A stretch of 64,000 nucleotides of DNA from Ensifer adhaerens (lineage in GTDB: Bacteria; Pseudomonadota; Alphaproteobacteria; Rhizobiales; Rhizobiaceae): positions 298,684-362,683 of the forward strand of contig NZ_JABEKT010000005.1 of the NCBI RefSeq assembly GCF_013283195.1, given 5' to 3'. A program made the position numbers and the translations under genes. This document shows positions 37,428 to 45,975 of the stretch, in pieces. The first letter of the stretch is position 1. Each line of letters begins with the position of its first letter. The notes below the pieces were generated by a model. That model searched no databases, was not told the origin of the DNA, and was given only the letters and a program-made list of their open reading frames with translations.

Positions 37428-37852
37428 ATGATCGGATACACGATGGTCGGCACGACCGATCTCAAGCGAGCCGAAAGGTTCTACGATCCGCTGATGGCAC
37501 TGATCGGCCAGGAGCGCTGCTGGTGCGACGAGCAGGTGGCATCCTGGGGACGCAGAGATGATGACCTCGCCCCGCGCTTCTTCACCGGTTATCCCTTCGA
37601 CGGCAACGCAGCCGGCGTCGGCAATGGTGCGATGACTGCGTTCCTCGCACCATTGCCGAGATCATCGACCGGCTGTTTGCAACGGCGATGGAACAGGGCG
37701 GAAGTGTCGAGGGCGAGCCGGGCTTTCGCCCGCAATATGGCGACGGCTTCTACGCCGCCTATGTGCGCGACCCCGATGGAAACAAGCTTGCCTTTGTCTG
37801 CTACGACGCAGGCGCACCTGCCGCACGGACGCAATCGAAGCGACAGCCTTAA
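37428..37852 (+). pseudogene. VOC-family (glyoxalase-like) gene, frameshifted
   Basis: The first half reads MIGYTMVGTTDLKRAERFYDP and ends with VGNGAMTAFL near 37646, typical of small VOC proteins. After about 37646 the conserved second half continues in another frame (RTIAEIIDRLF, then GEPGFRPQYGDGFYAAYVRDPDG and NKLAFVC), ending at the TAA at 37850-37852. Joining the two needs one shift by a number of bases equal to one mod 3. The two halves together make a full-length protein of about 140 residues. A real frameshift mutation and a sequencing error both remain possible. Confidence 0.75.
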
Positions 37853-38475
37853 CGGCGCGTCGTCCAAGCGAACCAGATCGCGACCGCGGCCAGCAACAAC
37901 GCCAACCCACGCCGCACCATACGCTCGCGCGATGGTGAGTTGAGCACCGGCTCGAGCGTACTCGCCAGCAACACGATCGTCATATGCACTACGGTGGCGA
38001 CCCCGACATAGATCGTCGAGAGCGTTAGGTTCTGCGCCAGCAGCGGTCGATCGGGGACGATGAAGCTCGGCAACACCGTGACGAAGAAAAGCGCAGCCTT
38101 GGGATTGAGGAGATTGGTGAACAGGCCGCGGCGGAAATAGAAGGCCGGCGTCTTGCCGGTCGGCTCCGCCGAAGCCGTTCCGTCACGCCACGCGTCGTAG
38201 GCGAGATAAAGCAGAAAGCCGACGCCCGCCCATCGCAACACACCATAGAGCGCATCCGAGCGGGCGACGAACTCGGCGACGCCAAAGGAGGCAGCCGCTC
38301 CGACAATAGCAAGGCCCAGCGCGATGCCGGCAACGGTCGCCATGCCGGGCTTGCGCCCTTCAGACGCGGAGACCACCGCGAGATAGGCCATGTTCGGCCC
38401 CGGCGTCAGCTCGATGATGAAGCAGGTCAGCGTGAAGGGAATGAGAGCCGCAGCCCCGAGCGACAGCAAATCCAT
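37849..38475 (-). CDS. LysE/RhtB-family exporter
   Basis: 208 residues with six membrane segments, LTPGPNMAYLAVVSASEG near residue 20-40 and LFTNLLNPKAALFFVTVLPSF at about 120. It is an amino-acid exporter family member like the gene at 36195 but not closely similar. It is convergent with the VOC gene and overlaps its end by 4 bases. Start by ATG 38475. Confidence 0.88.
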   Translation of the reverse strand: MDLLSLGAAALIPFTLTCFIIELTPGPNMAYLAVVSASEGRKPGMATVAGIALGLAIVGAAASFGVAEFVARSDALYGVLRWAGVGFLLYLAYDAWRDGTASAEPTGKTPAFYFRRGLFTNLLNPKAALFFVTVLPSFIVPDRPLLAQNLTLSTIYVGVATVVHMTIVLLASTLEPVLNSPSRERMVRRGLALLLAAVAIWFAWTTRR

Positions 38476-38630
38476 GCGAGAGCGTTCACTCCGATGCGCC
38501 AAGATCCAAGCCTGCGAGAGGAGAGGAGGCACGGCGCCGTGTCAAGCGGCAGCATGGGTCTGTAGTGCCGACACCGGCTGGCGATACACTGCTCCCCCAT
38601 CCCTCGCATGAGACAGATGAGGGAGCAGCG

Positions 38631-38661
38631 AAAAATCCGCCTCCGCAGGGTTGGAGGCGGA
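38631..38661 (-). terminator. Rho-independent terminator of acetyltransferase gene
   Basis: On the minus strand, TCCGCCTCC pairs with GGAGGCGGA (9-bp stem), followed by TTTTT at 38635-38631, just 3' of the GNAT gene ending at 38668. Confidence 0.82.
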
Positions 38662-38667
38662 AAGGCG

Positions 38668-39258
38668 TCAGGCGGCGCGCTTGACCCGCGGCAGCGCCAG
38701 CTTGCGGCCGCTGGCGACGATCAGGCCAGCAGCACCCTCTAGCCAGCCATCGCGGAGATCAAGCGCCAGGAAGCGGCTGCGCTCGAACGGGCCGGGCATG
38801 ACCAGATGTTGTGCGCCGGCTGCGAAAAAGCCGAAACGCTCGTAATAGGCGGCGTCACCGACGAGCAGGATCGCGCCGTGGCCGCGGCTCTTTGCCTCTT
38901 CGATCGCCGCCCGCATCAGCATGCCGCCGATGCCCTTGCCCTCATGGGCCGGATCGACCGCCAGCGGGCCGAGCAAAAGCGCCGGAATGCTGTGGCCTTC
39001 ACGGTTGACGCCTGCCTCGACATTCCACAACCGAACGGTCGCGATGACGTGGCCATCGAGATCGCGGGCGACGAAGGCGAGGCCTTCGGCCGGCACGCGG
39101 CCGTTGCGCAGCTTTTCCGACGACTTGCGGCGCCGTTCCGGGCCCATTGCCCGGTCGAGCAGGTTTTCGCGGGCAACGACGTCACCCGGGTTTTCGCTAT
39201 CGATCACGAATGTGGACGGCGCGAAAAACGCGCGCAGGGCATCAACAACAGCGGCCAT
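38668..39258 (-). CDS. GNAT N-acetyltransferase
   Basis: 196 residues. Acetyl-CoA loop region LLGPLAVDPAHEGKGIGGMLMRAA at about residues 95-118 gives the GNAT Q/RxxGxG/A-type motif as GKGIGG. YERFGFFAAG follows. It is the YhbS-type family. Substrate is unknown. Confidence 0.87.
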   Translation of the reverse strand: MAAVVDALRAFFAPSTFVIDSENPGDVVARENLLDRAMGPERRRKSSEKLRNGRVPAEGLAFVARDLDGHVIATVRLWNVEAGVNREGHSIPALLLGPLAVDPAHEGKGIGGMLMRAAIEEAKSRGHGAILLVGDAAYYERFGFFAAGAQHLVMPGPFERSRFLALDLRDGWLEGAAGLIVASGRKLALPRVKRAA

Positions 39259-39346
39259 CCGGGCCTCCCGTCATCAAAACCGCTTCAGGCGGCATCTGGA
39301 AGAAATTGTGAAATGGCGCTCCCGCCCGAAGACGGGAGCAGCCGGA

Positions 39347-40480
39347 TCAGATCACGTAGGACTTCAACGGCTCGAAACCGTTGAAGGCGACGGCCGAGTA
39401 GGTCGTCGTGTAGGCGCCGGTGCCTTCGATCAGAACCTCGTCGCCGATCGAGAGCGTGATCGGCAGCGGATACATGTTCTTCTCGTAGAGCACGTCGGCC
39501 GAATCGCAGGTCGGGCCGGCCAGCACGCAAGGCTCCATCTCGTCGCCGTCACGCGCCGTGCGGATCGGGTAGCGGATCGCCTCGTCCATGGTTTCGGCGA
39601 GACCGCCGAACTTGCCGATGTCGAGGAACACCCAGCGGTGAGCGTCGTTATCCGACTTCTTCGAGACGAGAACGACTTCCGCCTTGATCACGCCGGCATT
39701 GCCCACCATGCCGCGGCCCGGCTCGATGATCGTTTCCGGGATGTGGTTGCCGAAATGCTTCTTCAGTGCGCCGAAGATCGCCTGGCCATAGGCTTCAGCG
39801 GTCGGCACGTCCTTGAGGTACTTCGTCGGGAAGCCACCGCCCATGTTGACCATCTTGAGCTCGATGCCCTGCTTGGCCAGTTGCACGAAGACGCGCTTGG
39901 CATCCGAGAGAGCTGCATCCCAAGCGTCGAGCTTCGTCATCTGCGAACCGACATGGAACGAAACGCCGTAGGATACGAGGCCATGCTGATGGGCGTAGAC
40001 GAGCACGTCGACGGCCATCTGCGGGACGCAACCGAACTTGCGCGAAAGCGGCCATTCGGCGCCTTCGCCATCGGTGAGCACGCGGCAGAACACGCGGGCG
40101 CCGGGGGCTGCGCGGGCAACCTTCTCGACTTCCTCATGGCTGTCGACAGCAAAGAGCGACACACCGAGAGCGTGGGCGCGGGCAATGTCGCGCTCCTTCT
40201 TGATGGTGTTGCCGTAGGAGACGCGGCTCGCGGTCGCACCGGCGTCGAGCGCCATTTCGATTTCGGCGACGGACGCGCAATCGAAGGAGGAGCCCATGCC
40301 GGCGAGCAGGCGCAGGATTTCCGGCGCCGGGTTTGCCTTGACCGCATAGTAGATCGAGCTGTCCGGCATCGCGTGGCGGAAAGCCTTGAAATTGTTGCGC
40401 ACGACGTCGAGATCGACAACGAGGCACGGGCCTTCGGGTCGTCGGGTGTTGATGAAGTCGATGATGCGAGCCGTGGTCAT
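39347..40480 (-). CDS. odc: Ornithine/lysine decarboxylase (fold type III PLP)
   Basis: 377-residue PLP enzyme of the eukaryotic-type ODC/LysA fold. The PLP lysine is in YYAVKANP (about residue 48-55); the HVGSQ motif, GGGFP and the phosphate-binding EPGRGMVG follow. The second-domain Cys is in GPTCDSADVLY. It makes putrescine (and possibly cadaverine). The ATG at 40480 gives MTTARIIDFINTRRP; a longer upstream frame is not conserved. It is preceded by a long structured leader. In rhizobia the orthologue is called Odc2. Confidence 0.92.
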   Translation of the reverse strand: MTTARIIDFINTRRPEGPCLVVDLDVVRNNFKAFRHAMPDSSIYYAVKANPAPEILRLLAGMGSSFDCASVAEIEMALDAGATASRVSYGNTIKKERDIARAHALGVSLFAVDSHEEVEKVARAAPGARVFCRVLTDGEGAEWPLSRKFGCVPQMAVDVLVYAHQHGLVSYGVSFHVGSQMTKLDAWDAALSDAKRVFVQLAKQGIELKMVNMGGGFPTKYLKDVPTAEAYGQAIFGALKKHFGNHIPETIIEPGRGMVGNAGVIKAEVVLVSKKSDNDAHRWVFLDIGKFGGLAETMDEAIRYPIRTARDGDEMEPCVLAGPTCDSADVLYEKNMYPLPITLSIGDEVLIEGTGAYTTTYSAVAFNGFEPLKSYVI

Positions 40481-40489
40481 GGCCTTATT

Positions 40490-40930
40490 CCCCTGATCCA
40501 AAATGCTCCGCTTGCGCGGAGGACAAAGGGCATACGCGCGAATGCTCTGGAACCAGCCGGTGGAGACCCCGGAACCAAGCATGCGCTCGATGCGCGAACG
40601 GTGAACCGAAGCCCGCCTAGGCTTCAATTCGGCTTTGTCTGCCATGGATTGGAGGGGATAACCCAACCGCACTTCCGGCAATGAAGGTGTGCCTCTTCAG
40701 TAACCCCGGCTGTTGGAGAGCCGGCAGACACCAGAAAGGCCCGCACCGTCGTTGCTTCAAGATGTCCTCGCATTTCCCGGTTGGCCGGAATAGCGACTGG
40801 AGGGGTTAGTTCCAGGTACCTTACCGATACCCTCACCTAATCGAGGGTCGGCGGACACCCACAGGCACGTGCGACTTTGGGCAAGGGCGTAGGTAAGAAA
40901 AAACCTTGTCGTAATCAAGAGTTTTTTCAT
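40490..40930 (-). ncRNA. speF leader: speF-like leader of decarboxylase gene (candidate)
   Basis: A region of about 440 bases between the decarboxylase ATG and the next upstream ORF is free of an obvious gene but full of hairpins (e.g. a 6-bp stem CTCCGC/GCGGAG with a TTGC loop at about 40507-40522). Alphaproteobacterial ODC genes carry a known speF leader RNA (Corbino et al. 2005). Position and gene context match; the consensus structure could not be checked here. Confidence 0.45.
40757..40930 (-). CDS. Possible leader peptide upstream of decarboxylase
   Basis: 57-codon open frame starting ATGAAAAAACTC at 40930 within the leader region. It begins MKKLLITTRFFLTYALAQ. It has no strong ribosome-binding site and no family similarity. 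It may be a regulatory uORF or a chance ORF; low confidence. Confidence 0.2.
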   Translation of the reverse strand: MKKLLITTRFFLTYALAQSRTCLWVSADPRLGEGIGKVPGTNPSSRYSGQPGNARTS

Positions 40931-40960
40931 CACCGCTGTTGAATTTTTTTCGAGACCGGT

Positions 40961-40990
40961 AACACTCACAGTGTTCACGTTTACTGAACA
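40961..40990. promoter_or_regulatory. Two overlapping perfect palindromes
   Basis: AACACT-CAC-AGTGTT at 40961-40975 and TGTTCA-N7-TGAACA at 40972-40990. The latter includes a T-N11-A LysR box. It lies between the decarboxylase leader and the LysR gene at 41184 and could be an operator for either. Confidence 0.45.
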
Positions 40991-41183
40991 ATCGAAGCTG
41001 ACGTCATGACCGTTGCAAGCGATTGAAAGAACTGGATTTATTTCGACGCCTCGCCTATCCGATCATCGAAATCCGGACAGCGGACGAAATCGGCCACAAA
41101 GACAGCTGCCGAACAAAGAAACGTGAAAGAAGCCATCGCGGCGAATCGAATCCCGCGACCAGGAAGACGAGGGAAGACCTGCC

Positions 41184-42077
41184 ATGGACACGCTCACCCG
41201 CATCCGCGCCTTCATCGATGTCGTGGACGCCGAAGGATTTTCGGCCGCGGCCAGGCGCGTCGGCCGGTCGAAGGCGCTGCTCTCAAAATACGTGCGTGAA
41301 CTCGAGGACGAACTCGGCGCGCTTCTGCTCAATCGCACCACACGGCAATTCTCGCTGACGGAAGCCGGCCATACCTACTATCGCACGGCGTCGGAAATCC
41401 TGAAGGAGATCGACAATCTCGCCGATCTCGTGCGCGCCAACAATTCCGACCTTAAGGGCCGGCTCAGGATCACCGCGCCACGCACCTTCGTCGACGCCGA
41501 GATCGGCCAGTCGCTCATCGATTTCGGCAAGCAGCATCCGGAGCTGTCGCTGGAAATCATTTCAGACGACCGATTCGTCGACCTCGTCGAAGAAGGCTTC
41601 GATGTTGCCATCCGCATCACCCGGCTCGAAGATTCGACGCTGATCGCCCGCAAGCTCGACGATTTCCAGGTGCTGATCTGTGCCGCCCCGGATTTCCTCG
41701 AGAAGATTGGGCCGATCGCCCATCCGACCGACCTTTCCAAAGTCCCCTGCATTCTCGATACCAATGGCAGGTCCTATTCGAACTGGCGTTTCGTCGAGCC
41801 GGATGGCTCCTCCTTCACCGTGCCCGTCAGCGGCCCGATCGAGGTCAACAGTCCGCTTGCCTCCGTACGCGCCGCCGTCTCCGGCATCGGCGTGGCGCTG
41901 GTTCCCGACTTCATCGCCCGCCCCAAGGTCGCCACTGGCGAGCTTGTCACGCTCTTTGACGATTTCCTGCCGCGCGACCGCGGCATCTACGCGATCTATC
42001 CGCATCGCCGCTACCTGCCGGCCAAGGTGCGCACGCTGGTCGACTACCTCCACACCTGGTTCCGCAAGCCGCGTTGA
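41184..42077 (+). CDS. LysR-family transcriptional regulator
   Basis: 297 residues: N-terminal winged helix (TRIRAFIDVVDAEGFSAAARR, residues 4-24, then RSKALLSKYVRELEDELG) and a LysR substrate-binding domain. The KALLSKYVRELE recognition helix differs from the usual SQPA pattern and is typical of the CrgA/AaeR-like subgroup that regulates aromatic or stress genes. The closest downstream genes on the same strand are DUF1007 and NicO, so a metal link is possible but not proven. Confidence 0.9.
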   Translation: MDTLTRIRAFIDVVDAEGFSAAARRVGRSKALLSKYVRELEDELGALLLNRTTRQFSLTEAGHTYYRTASEILKEIDNLADLVRANNSDLKGRLRITAPRTFVDAEIGQSLIDFGKQHPELSLEIISDDRFVDLVEEGFDVAIRITRLEDSTLIARKLDDFQVLICAAPDFLEKIGPIAHPTDLSKVPCILDTNGRSYSNWRFVEPDGSSFTVPVSGPIEVNSPLASVRAAVSGIGVALVPDFIARPKVATGELVTLFDDFLPRDRGIYAIYPHRRYLPAKVRTLVDYLHTWFRKPR

Positions 42078-42183
42078 GGCGGCAAGGTCCCAAATCCGTC
42101 CCATTTCCAGTACATTGCGGGACCGAATCGGAGGCGCCAACACGCCTCCGACCAGAAGGCCCGACCAGAAGGATTGCCGTTTC

Positions 42184-42828
42184 ATGAGAATTAAGCGCCT
42201 CGTCATGGCCGGCCTCGCCACCCTGCTTGCGCCGACCCTGGTCTCAGCTCACCCGCACATCTTCGCCGAGGCGCGGCTCGAAGTGGCCTCCGACGACAAG
42301 GGTGAAGTGAGCGAGCTCAGGAACGTCTGGCGTTTCGACGAGCTGTTTTCCGCCAGTGTCGTGCTGGATTTCGACAAGAACTCGAACGCGACGCTCGACC
42401 CGGACGAGCTGGCGGAAGTCGGCCAGACAGTGCTGGAATCGCTGGCAGAGTACAACTATTACACAACAGCGCTCGAAAACGGCAAATCCATCAAGGTCAG
42501 CAAGCCCGAGCACATCACCGTCGATTACAAGGACGGCCAGTTGCTGATGATCTTCGCGGTCAAGCCGGCCGAGCCGATGCCGCTCAAGGGCAAGCTCTCC
42601 TTCGGCGTCTACGACCCGACCATGTATACGGCCATGGACTTCCCGACCGACGACGACCTGACCGTGGTCGGCGACAAGATCTCAGCCTGCGAGCACAAGG
42701 TGGTCCGCCCTGATCCTGACGAAGTCCTCGCTGAAAACAAGGATACGTTGACCGATGCCTTCTGGAGCGATCCGACCGGCACCGACATGTCGAAGCTCTT
42801 TGCAACCCGGATCGAGATCACATGCTGA
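42184..42828 (+). CDS. DUF1007 periplasmic protein
   Basis: 214 residues with a signal peptide (MRIKRLVMAGLATLLAPTLVSA-HPHIF). The HPHIFAEA start of the mature protein is the family hallmark and contains possible metal-binding histidines. DUF1007 proteins usually precede nickel/cobalt transporters of the NicO family, as here (7-base overlap with the next gene). It may deliver or sense metal in the periplasm; function unproven. Confidence 0.88.
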   Translation: MRIKRLVMAGLATLLAPTLVSAHPHIFAEARLEVASDDKGEVSELRNVWRFDELFSASVVLDFDKNSNATLDPDELAEVGQTVLESLAEYNYYTTALENGKSIKVSKPEHITVDYKDGQLLMIFAVKPAEPMPLKGKLSFGVYDPTMYTAMDFPTDDDLTVVGDKISACEHKVVRPDPDEVLAENKDTLTDAFWSDPTGTDMSKLFATRIEITC

Positions 42829-43880
42829 ACACCCGCAGGATCGGCGGCCTGATTGTCGCCACGCTCGTGCTAACCGCCCTCACGACCGGCCTTGCAGCGG
42901 CGCAGTCGCCGCTCGGCATCGGCACGGCCGAACCATCCTTCCAGACCACCGGCTTCCTCGGCGGTTTCTTCGCCTGGGTAAACGCCGAGCAGCAAGGGTT
43001 CTATCGCACACTCACCGGCGCGCTGAAGGGCATGCGCGATAACCCCTGGCAGCTCTGGTCGCTGATCGGCCTTTCCTTCGCCTATGGCGTCTTCCATGCC
43101 GCCGGCCCCGGCCACGGCAAGGCGGTCATCTCCTCCTACATGATCGCCAACGAGACCGAGCTGAAACGCGGCGTACTGCTCTCCTTCATGTCGTCGATCC
43201 TGCAGGGTGTCGTCGCCATCCTGCTCGTCGGCGCCGTCTATCTGGTTCTGCGCGGATCCTCGATCAGCATGACCGACGCCACGCGCTCCCTGGAAATCGC
43301 CAGCTACGCGCTGATCGCCGCCTTCGGCGGCTGGCTCCTGTTTCGCAAGCTGCGCTCGATGATGCGCCCGTCGGCTCTGATGGCAACGGCGGGCGGCGGC
43401 CATGTTCATCTCGAGCACGGTCATCACCATGATCATCACGATCATGCTCACCATCGCCACGATCATGGGCATGATCACGGCCACAGCCATGGCGTCGGCG
43501 AGGTCTGCTCGAGCTGCGGCCATGCGCATGCGCCTGATCCGTCGATGCTGAAGGGCGATCGCTTCGCCGTGAGCGAGGCCTGGTCGGCGATCGTCGCCGT
43601 CGGCCTTAGGCCATGCTCAGGCGCACTGATCGTCCTGTCCTTCGCGCTTCTCAACGGCCTTTATCTCGGCGGCATCCTGTCGGTCTTCGCCATGTCGATC
43701 GGCACGGCGATCACCGTGTCGATCCTGGCGACGCTGGCTGTCACGGCAAAGGGTTTTGCCGTGCGCTACGCATCAAGCGCCGCATCGGCCGCCCGCATCT
43801 CGAACGGTATCGAGATATCAGGAGCCCTGCTCGTGATTATCTTGGGATTGGTCCTGCTGGGCGCCGCGCTGCAGAGCTGA
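42822..43880 (+). CDS. NicO-family nickel/cobalt exporter
   Basis: 352 residues, signal-like N-terminus and about six to seven membrane segments. A cytoplasmic loop at about residues 190-235 is His/Asp-rich (GHHHDHHDHAHHRHDHGHDH pattern), as in RcnA. The conserved HAAGPGHGKAVI (about 90-101) and GLRPCSGALIVL motifs of NicO are both present. It exports Ni2+ and/or Co2+. Translationally coupled to DUF1007 by a 7-base overlap ATGCTGA. Confidence 0.93.
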   Translation: MLNTRRIGGLIVATLVLTALTTGLAAAQSPLGIGTAEPSFQTTGFLGGFFAWVNAEQQGFYRTLTGALKGMRDNPWQLWSLIGLSFAYGVFHAAGPGHGKAVISSYMIANETELKRGVLLSFMSSILQGVVAILLVGAVYLVLRGSSISMTDATRSLEIASYALIAAFGGWLLFRKLRSMMRPSALMATAGGGHVHLEHGHHHDHHDHAHHRHDHGHDHGHSHGVGEVCSSCGHAHAPDPSMLKGDRFAVSEAWSAIVAVGLRPCSGALIVLSFALLNGLYLGGILSVFAMSIGTAITVSILATLAVTAKGFAVRYASSAASAARISNGIEISGALLVIILGLVLLGAALQS

Positions 43881-43917
43881 CACTCTTACGGCGTCCCGCG
43901 TTGGATTAAAGCACTTC

Positions 43918-44010
43918 CAGGAAAAGTGCGGCGCGGTTTTCCGTAAGGAAATGCGCAAAAACAGAGACATAGAGCGTTTCTGTGTTTCCGTCTAAATCGG
44001 AAACGCTCTA
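43918..44010. repeat. Dispersed intergenic element, copy 1
   Basis: The 43-base part 43918-43960 (CAGGAAAAGTGC... to GCGCAAAA) is closely similar to 62349-62390. It is followed by an inverted repeat AGAGCGTTTC ... GAAACGCTCT at 43971-44009. It occupies the 127-bp gap between the NicO gene and the next gene. Confidence 0.6.
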
Positions 44011-44250
44011 GAGGCCGCGCTTGCGCTGATGGCGCGCGCGCAGCCAGAAAATCAGGAAGAAGCCGAGAACGAAGACGACGCCGAAGGCGCCGGCCAGCCA
44101 CACCGAGATATCGCCGAGCCTCAGCATTATCGACGGCAGCACGAAAAAGCCGATGCCGACGACGGCCAGAATGACTGCCGCGGCGATCGCCGGCGACTTT
44201 TCCTTGGGGGCCTGGTTTTCTCTGGTCTTCTCGGGCGCGTTCACGCTCAC
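44008..44250 (-). CDS. Small two-span membrane protein
   Basis: 80 residues with a charged N-terminus (residues 1-20) and two hydrophobic segments (AAVILAVVGIGFFVLPSIML and AGAFGVVFVLGFFLIFWL), ending in basic residues RARHQRKRG. No family recognised. It starts with a GTG overlapping the stop of the upstream acetyltransferase (GTGA), so it is translationally coupled. Confidence 0.65.
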   Translation of the reverse strand: MSVNAPEKTRENQAPKEKSPAIAAAVILAVVGIGFFVLPSIMLRLGDISVWLAGAFGVVFVLGFFLIFWLRARHQRKRGL

Positions 44251-44936
44251 TCCTTTGGCGCGAGGTCCGCGCGAATATCTTCCAGTCGCCGCTTCTGACG
44301 ACCATCGGCATCGAAATTATCAGGCGACAGCCAGTTTTCGAATGCGGCATTGAGCAGCGGCCATTCGCTGTCGATCATCGAGTACCAGGCCGTATCGCGG
44401 TTGCCGCCCTTGGATATCATATGTTGGCGGAAAATGCCTTCGAAACTGAAGCCGAGGCGCAGTGCGGTCGTCCGGCTTGGTTGGTTCTCGCTGTTGCATT
44501 TCCACTCGTAGCGGCGATAGCCGAGATCCTCGAAGATGTGCTTGGCCATGAGGTAATGCACCTCGGTCGACAGTGGCGAGCGGGCCATCGCCGCGCCATG
44601 CGCAACGGACCCGACCTCGACGACGCCGTTTGCCGGATCGGCGCGCATGTAGTTCGCCATGCCGACGACCTTGCCGTTCGCCTTGTCACGAAACACTTCC
44701 GTGACCCAACCGCCCTTTTCCTGGGCGGTGGTCAGCCAGGTGTCGAAATCGTCGATGCCGCCGAAATCGGCCTGCGCGAAATACTTGAGCAGCGGATTGA
44801 TGCCCATACCGCCGAGCCCGTCCCACAGGTCCTGCCTGTGCGTCGCACGGTCATAGGGCTCAAGCCTGACGTATCGACCTTCGATCGCTACCGCCTTCGG
44901 CGCCGGACATCCCTTCCAGTTGCTCAGATCACGCAT
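44247..44936 (-). CDS. RimJ/RimL-type GNAT acetyltransferase
   Basis: 229 residues. RLEPYDRATHRQDLW near residue 25 and the YRRYEWKCNSENQPSRTTALRLGF segment (about 140-165) identify the RimJ/RimL ribosomal-protein-type acetyltransferase family. The family acetylates N-termini or other small targets; target unknown here. ATG 44936 with GGAGAGG upstream; the track-length alternative TTG at 44960 is less likely. Confidence 0.85.
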   Translation of the reverse strand: MRDLSNWKGCPAPKAVAIEGRYVRLEPYDRATHRQDLWDGLGGMGINPLLKYFAQADFGGIDDFDTWLTTAQEKGGWVTEVFRDKANGKVVGMANYMRADPANGVVEVGSVAHGAAMARSPLSTEVHYLMAKHIFEDLGYRRYEWKCNSENQPSRTTALRLGFSFEGIFRQHMISKGGNRDTAWYSMIDSEWPLLNAAFENWLSPDNFDADGRQKRRLEDIRADLAPKE

Positions 44937-45081
44937 CGGCCACCTCTCCTGCTGCAGCAATTCAAAGCGCTATAGCGACCTTTGCGCGTCCGGTAAGACG
45001 CGCGTCGCTATCGTCTTCGGCATAGGGCAGAGAAGCGGCCGACACAAATTCAAACTGGTGATCAATCCATGAGCGAAATGA

Positions 45082-45789
45082 TCAGGCCGGTACCTTGGCC
45101 GATGACACCGTCGCCTCGATATGGTCGACGAGCGCATCGGGAAGGCCGAGGCGACCGGCGAGCAGATCGAGATAGCCCCGCTCGGCGCGGCTTTCCGGTT
45201 CGATCGTCAGGCGCGAAGCGGTATAGACCTCAACGCGCTCTTCTTCGGTCTTCGCAGCGCTGACGATGGCGTCGATATCAACAGGATTGGCAAGCTCGCC
45301 CTCGAGGAACGCCGATGCATCCGCCGACAGGCCGGACACCGACAGCTTGTCCATGATGTGGCGGCGCTCGACCTCGTCGATATGGCCGTCCGCGCGCGAG
45401 GCGGCGATCATGGCGCGTACGAGAACAAGCGCGAAATCGTGGCTGATTTTTTCCGGCTCTGCGGCAAATCCGGAATCGGTCGGCGGCGGCAAGAGTTCAG
45501 GCTGCCTCTGGGCGGCCGGATCGGTGACCGGAGCATTGCCGGACTGGTAGTTCTTGTAGGCCTGGTAGCCGAGGCCGGCGATGGCAGCGAGCCCGCCGAG
45601 CACGGCCGCATTGCCGGTCAGCTGCCGGCCAGACTTGGTTCCGAGCAGGACGGCGGCGATGGCACCGGTTGCCAGCGGGTTGTCCTTGGCGAGTTGCGTT
45701 ACCTGGCCGGCGCGGTCACGCACCGATCCACCGGCTCCCGGCACCTGCGATCCCAGAAACTGGTCCAGCAATTTCTTCGCGTCGAACAT
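45082..45789 (-). CDS. DUF533 (YebE-like) TerB-fold membrane protein
   Basis: 235 residues. MFDAKKLLDQFLGSQ start, a glycine/alanine-rich hydrophobic segment (TGAIAAVLLGTKSG to GGLAAIAGLGYQAYKNYQ, residues 43-83), a proline/charged linker, then a TerB-like helical domain (residues 115-235, SRADGHIDEVERRHIMDKL). It is likely inner-membrane anchored. DUF533 role is unknown. Confidence 0.87.
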   Translation of the reverse strand: MFDAKKLLDQFLGSQVPGAGGSVRDRAGQVTQLAKDNPLATGAIAAVLLGTKSGRQLTGNAAVLGGLAAIAGLGYQAYKNYQSGNAPVTDPAAQRQPELLPPPTDSGFAAEPEKISHDFALVLVRAMIAASRADGHIDEVERRHIMDKLSVSGLSADASAFLEGELANPVDIDAIVSAAKTEEERVEVYTASRLTIEPESRAERGYLDLLAGRLGLPDALVDHIEATVSSAKVPA

Positions 45790-45919
45790 GGGGTCTCGCT
45801 CCTTGTCGGTTCCAGGCGGTTGAAACAACGTGCGAAACTGGGCGCCGCCTGCACCCGTCCCGTCAAATCGATTGAGACATAGGAACGTTGCAGTGAAAAT
45901 ACAAATTCGCGTTGCACAC

Positions 45920-45950
45920 GAAAAAGGCCGAGCGCTTGGCTCGGCCTTAA
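45920..45950 (-). terminator. Rho-independent terminator of eda
   Basis: On the minus strand AAGGCCGAGC and GCTCGGCCTT form a 10-bp stem (45924-45933 with 45939-45948) followed by TTTTTC, 26 bases after the eda stop. Confidence 0.88.
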
Positions 45951-45975
45951 AACTCTTCAGGCGATGGAACGGGTC

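Noticed and set aside
38921-40684. 587-codon open frame opposite odc
   Set aside because: Antisense shadow of the decarboxylase; no motif.
43400-43500. CATGATCAC-type repeated tract
   Set aside because: It encodes the His-rich loop of NicO in frame.
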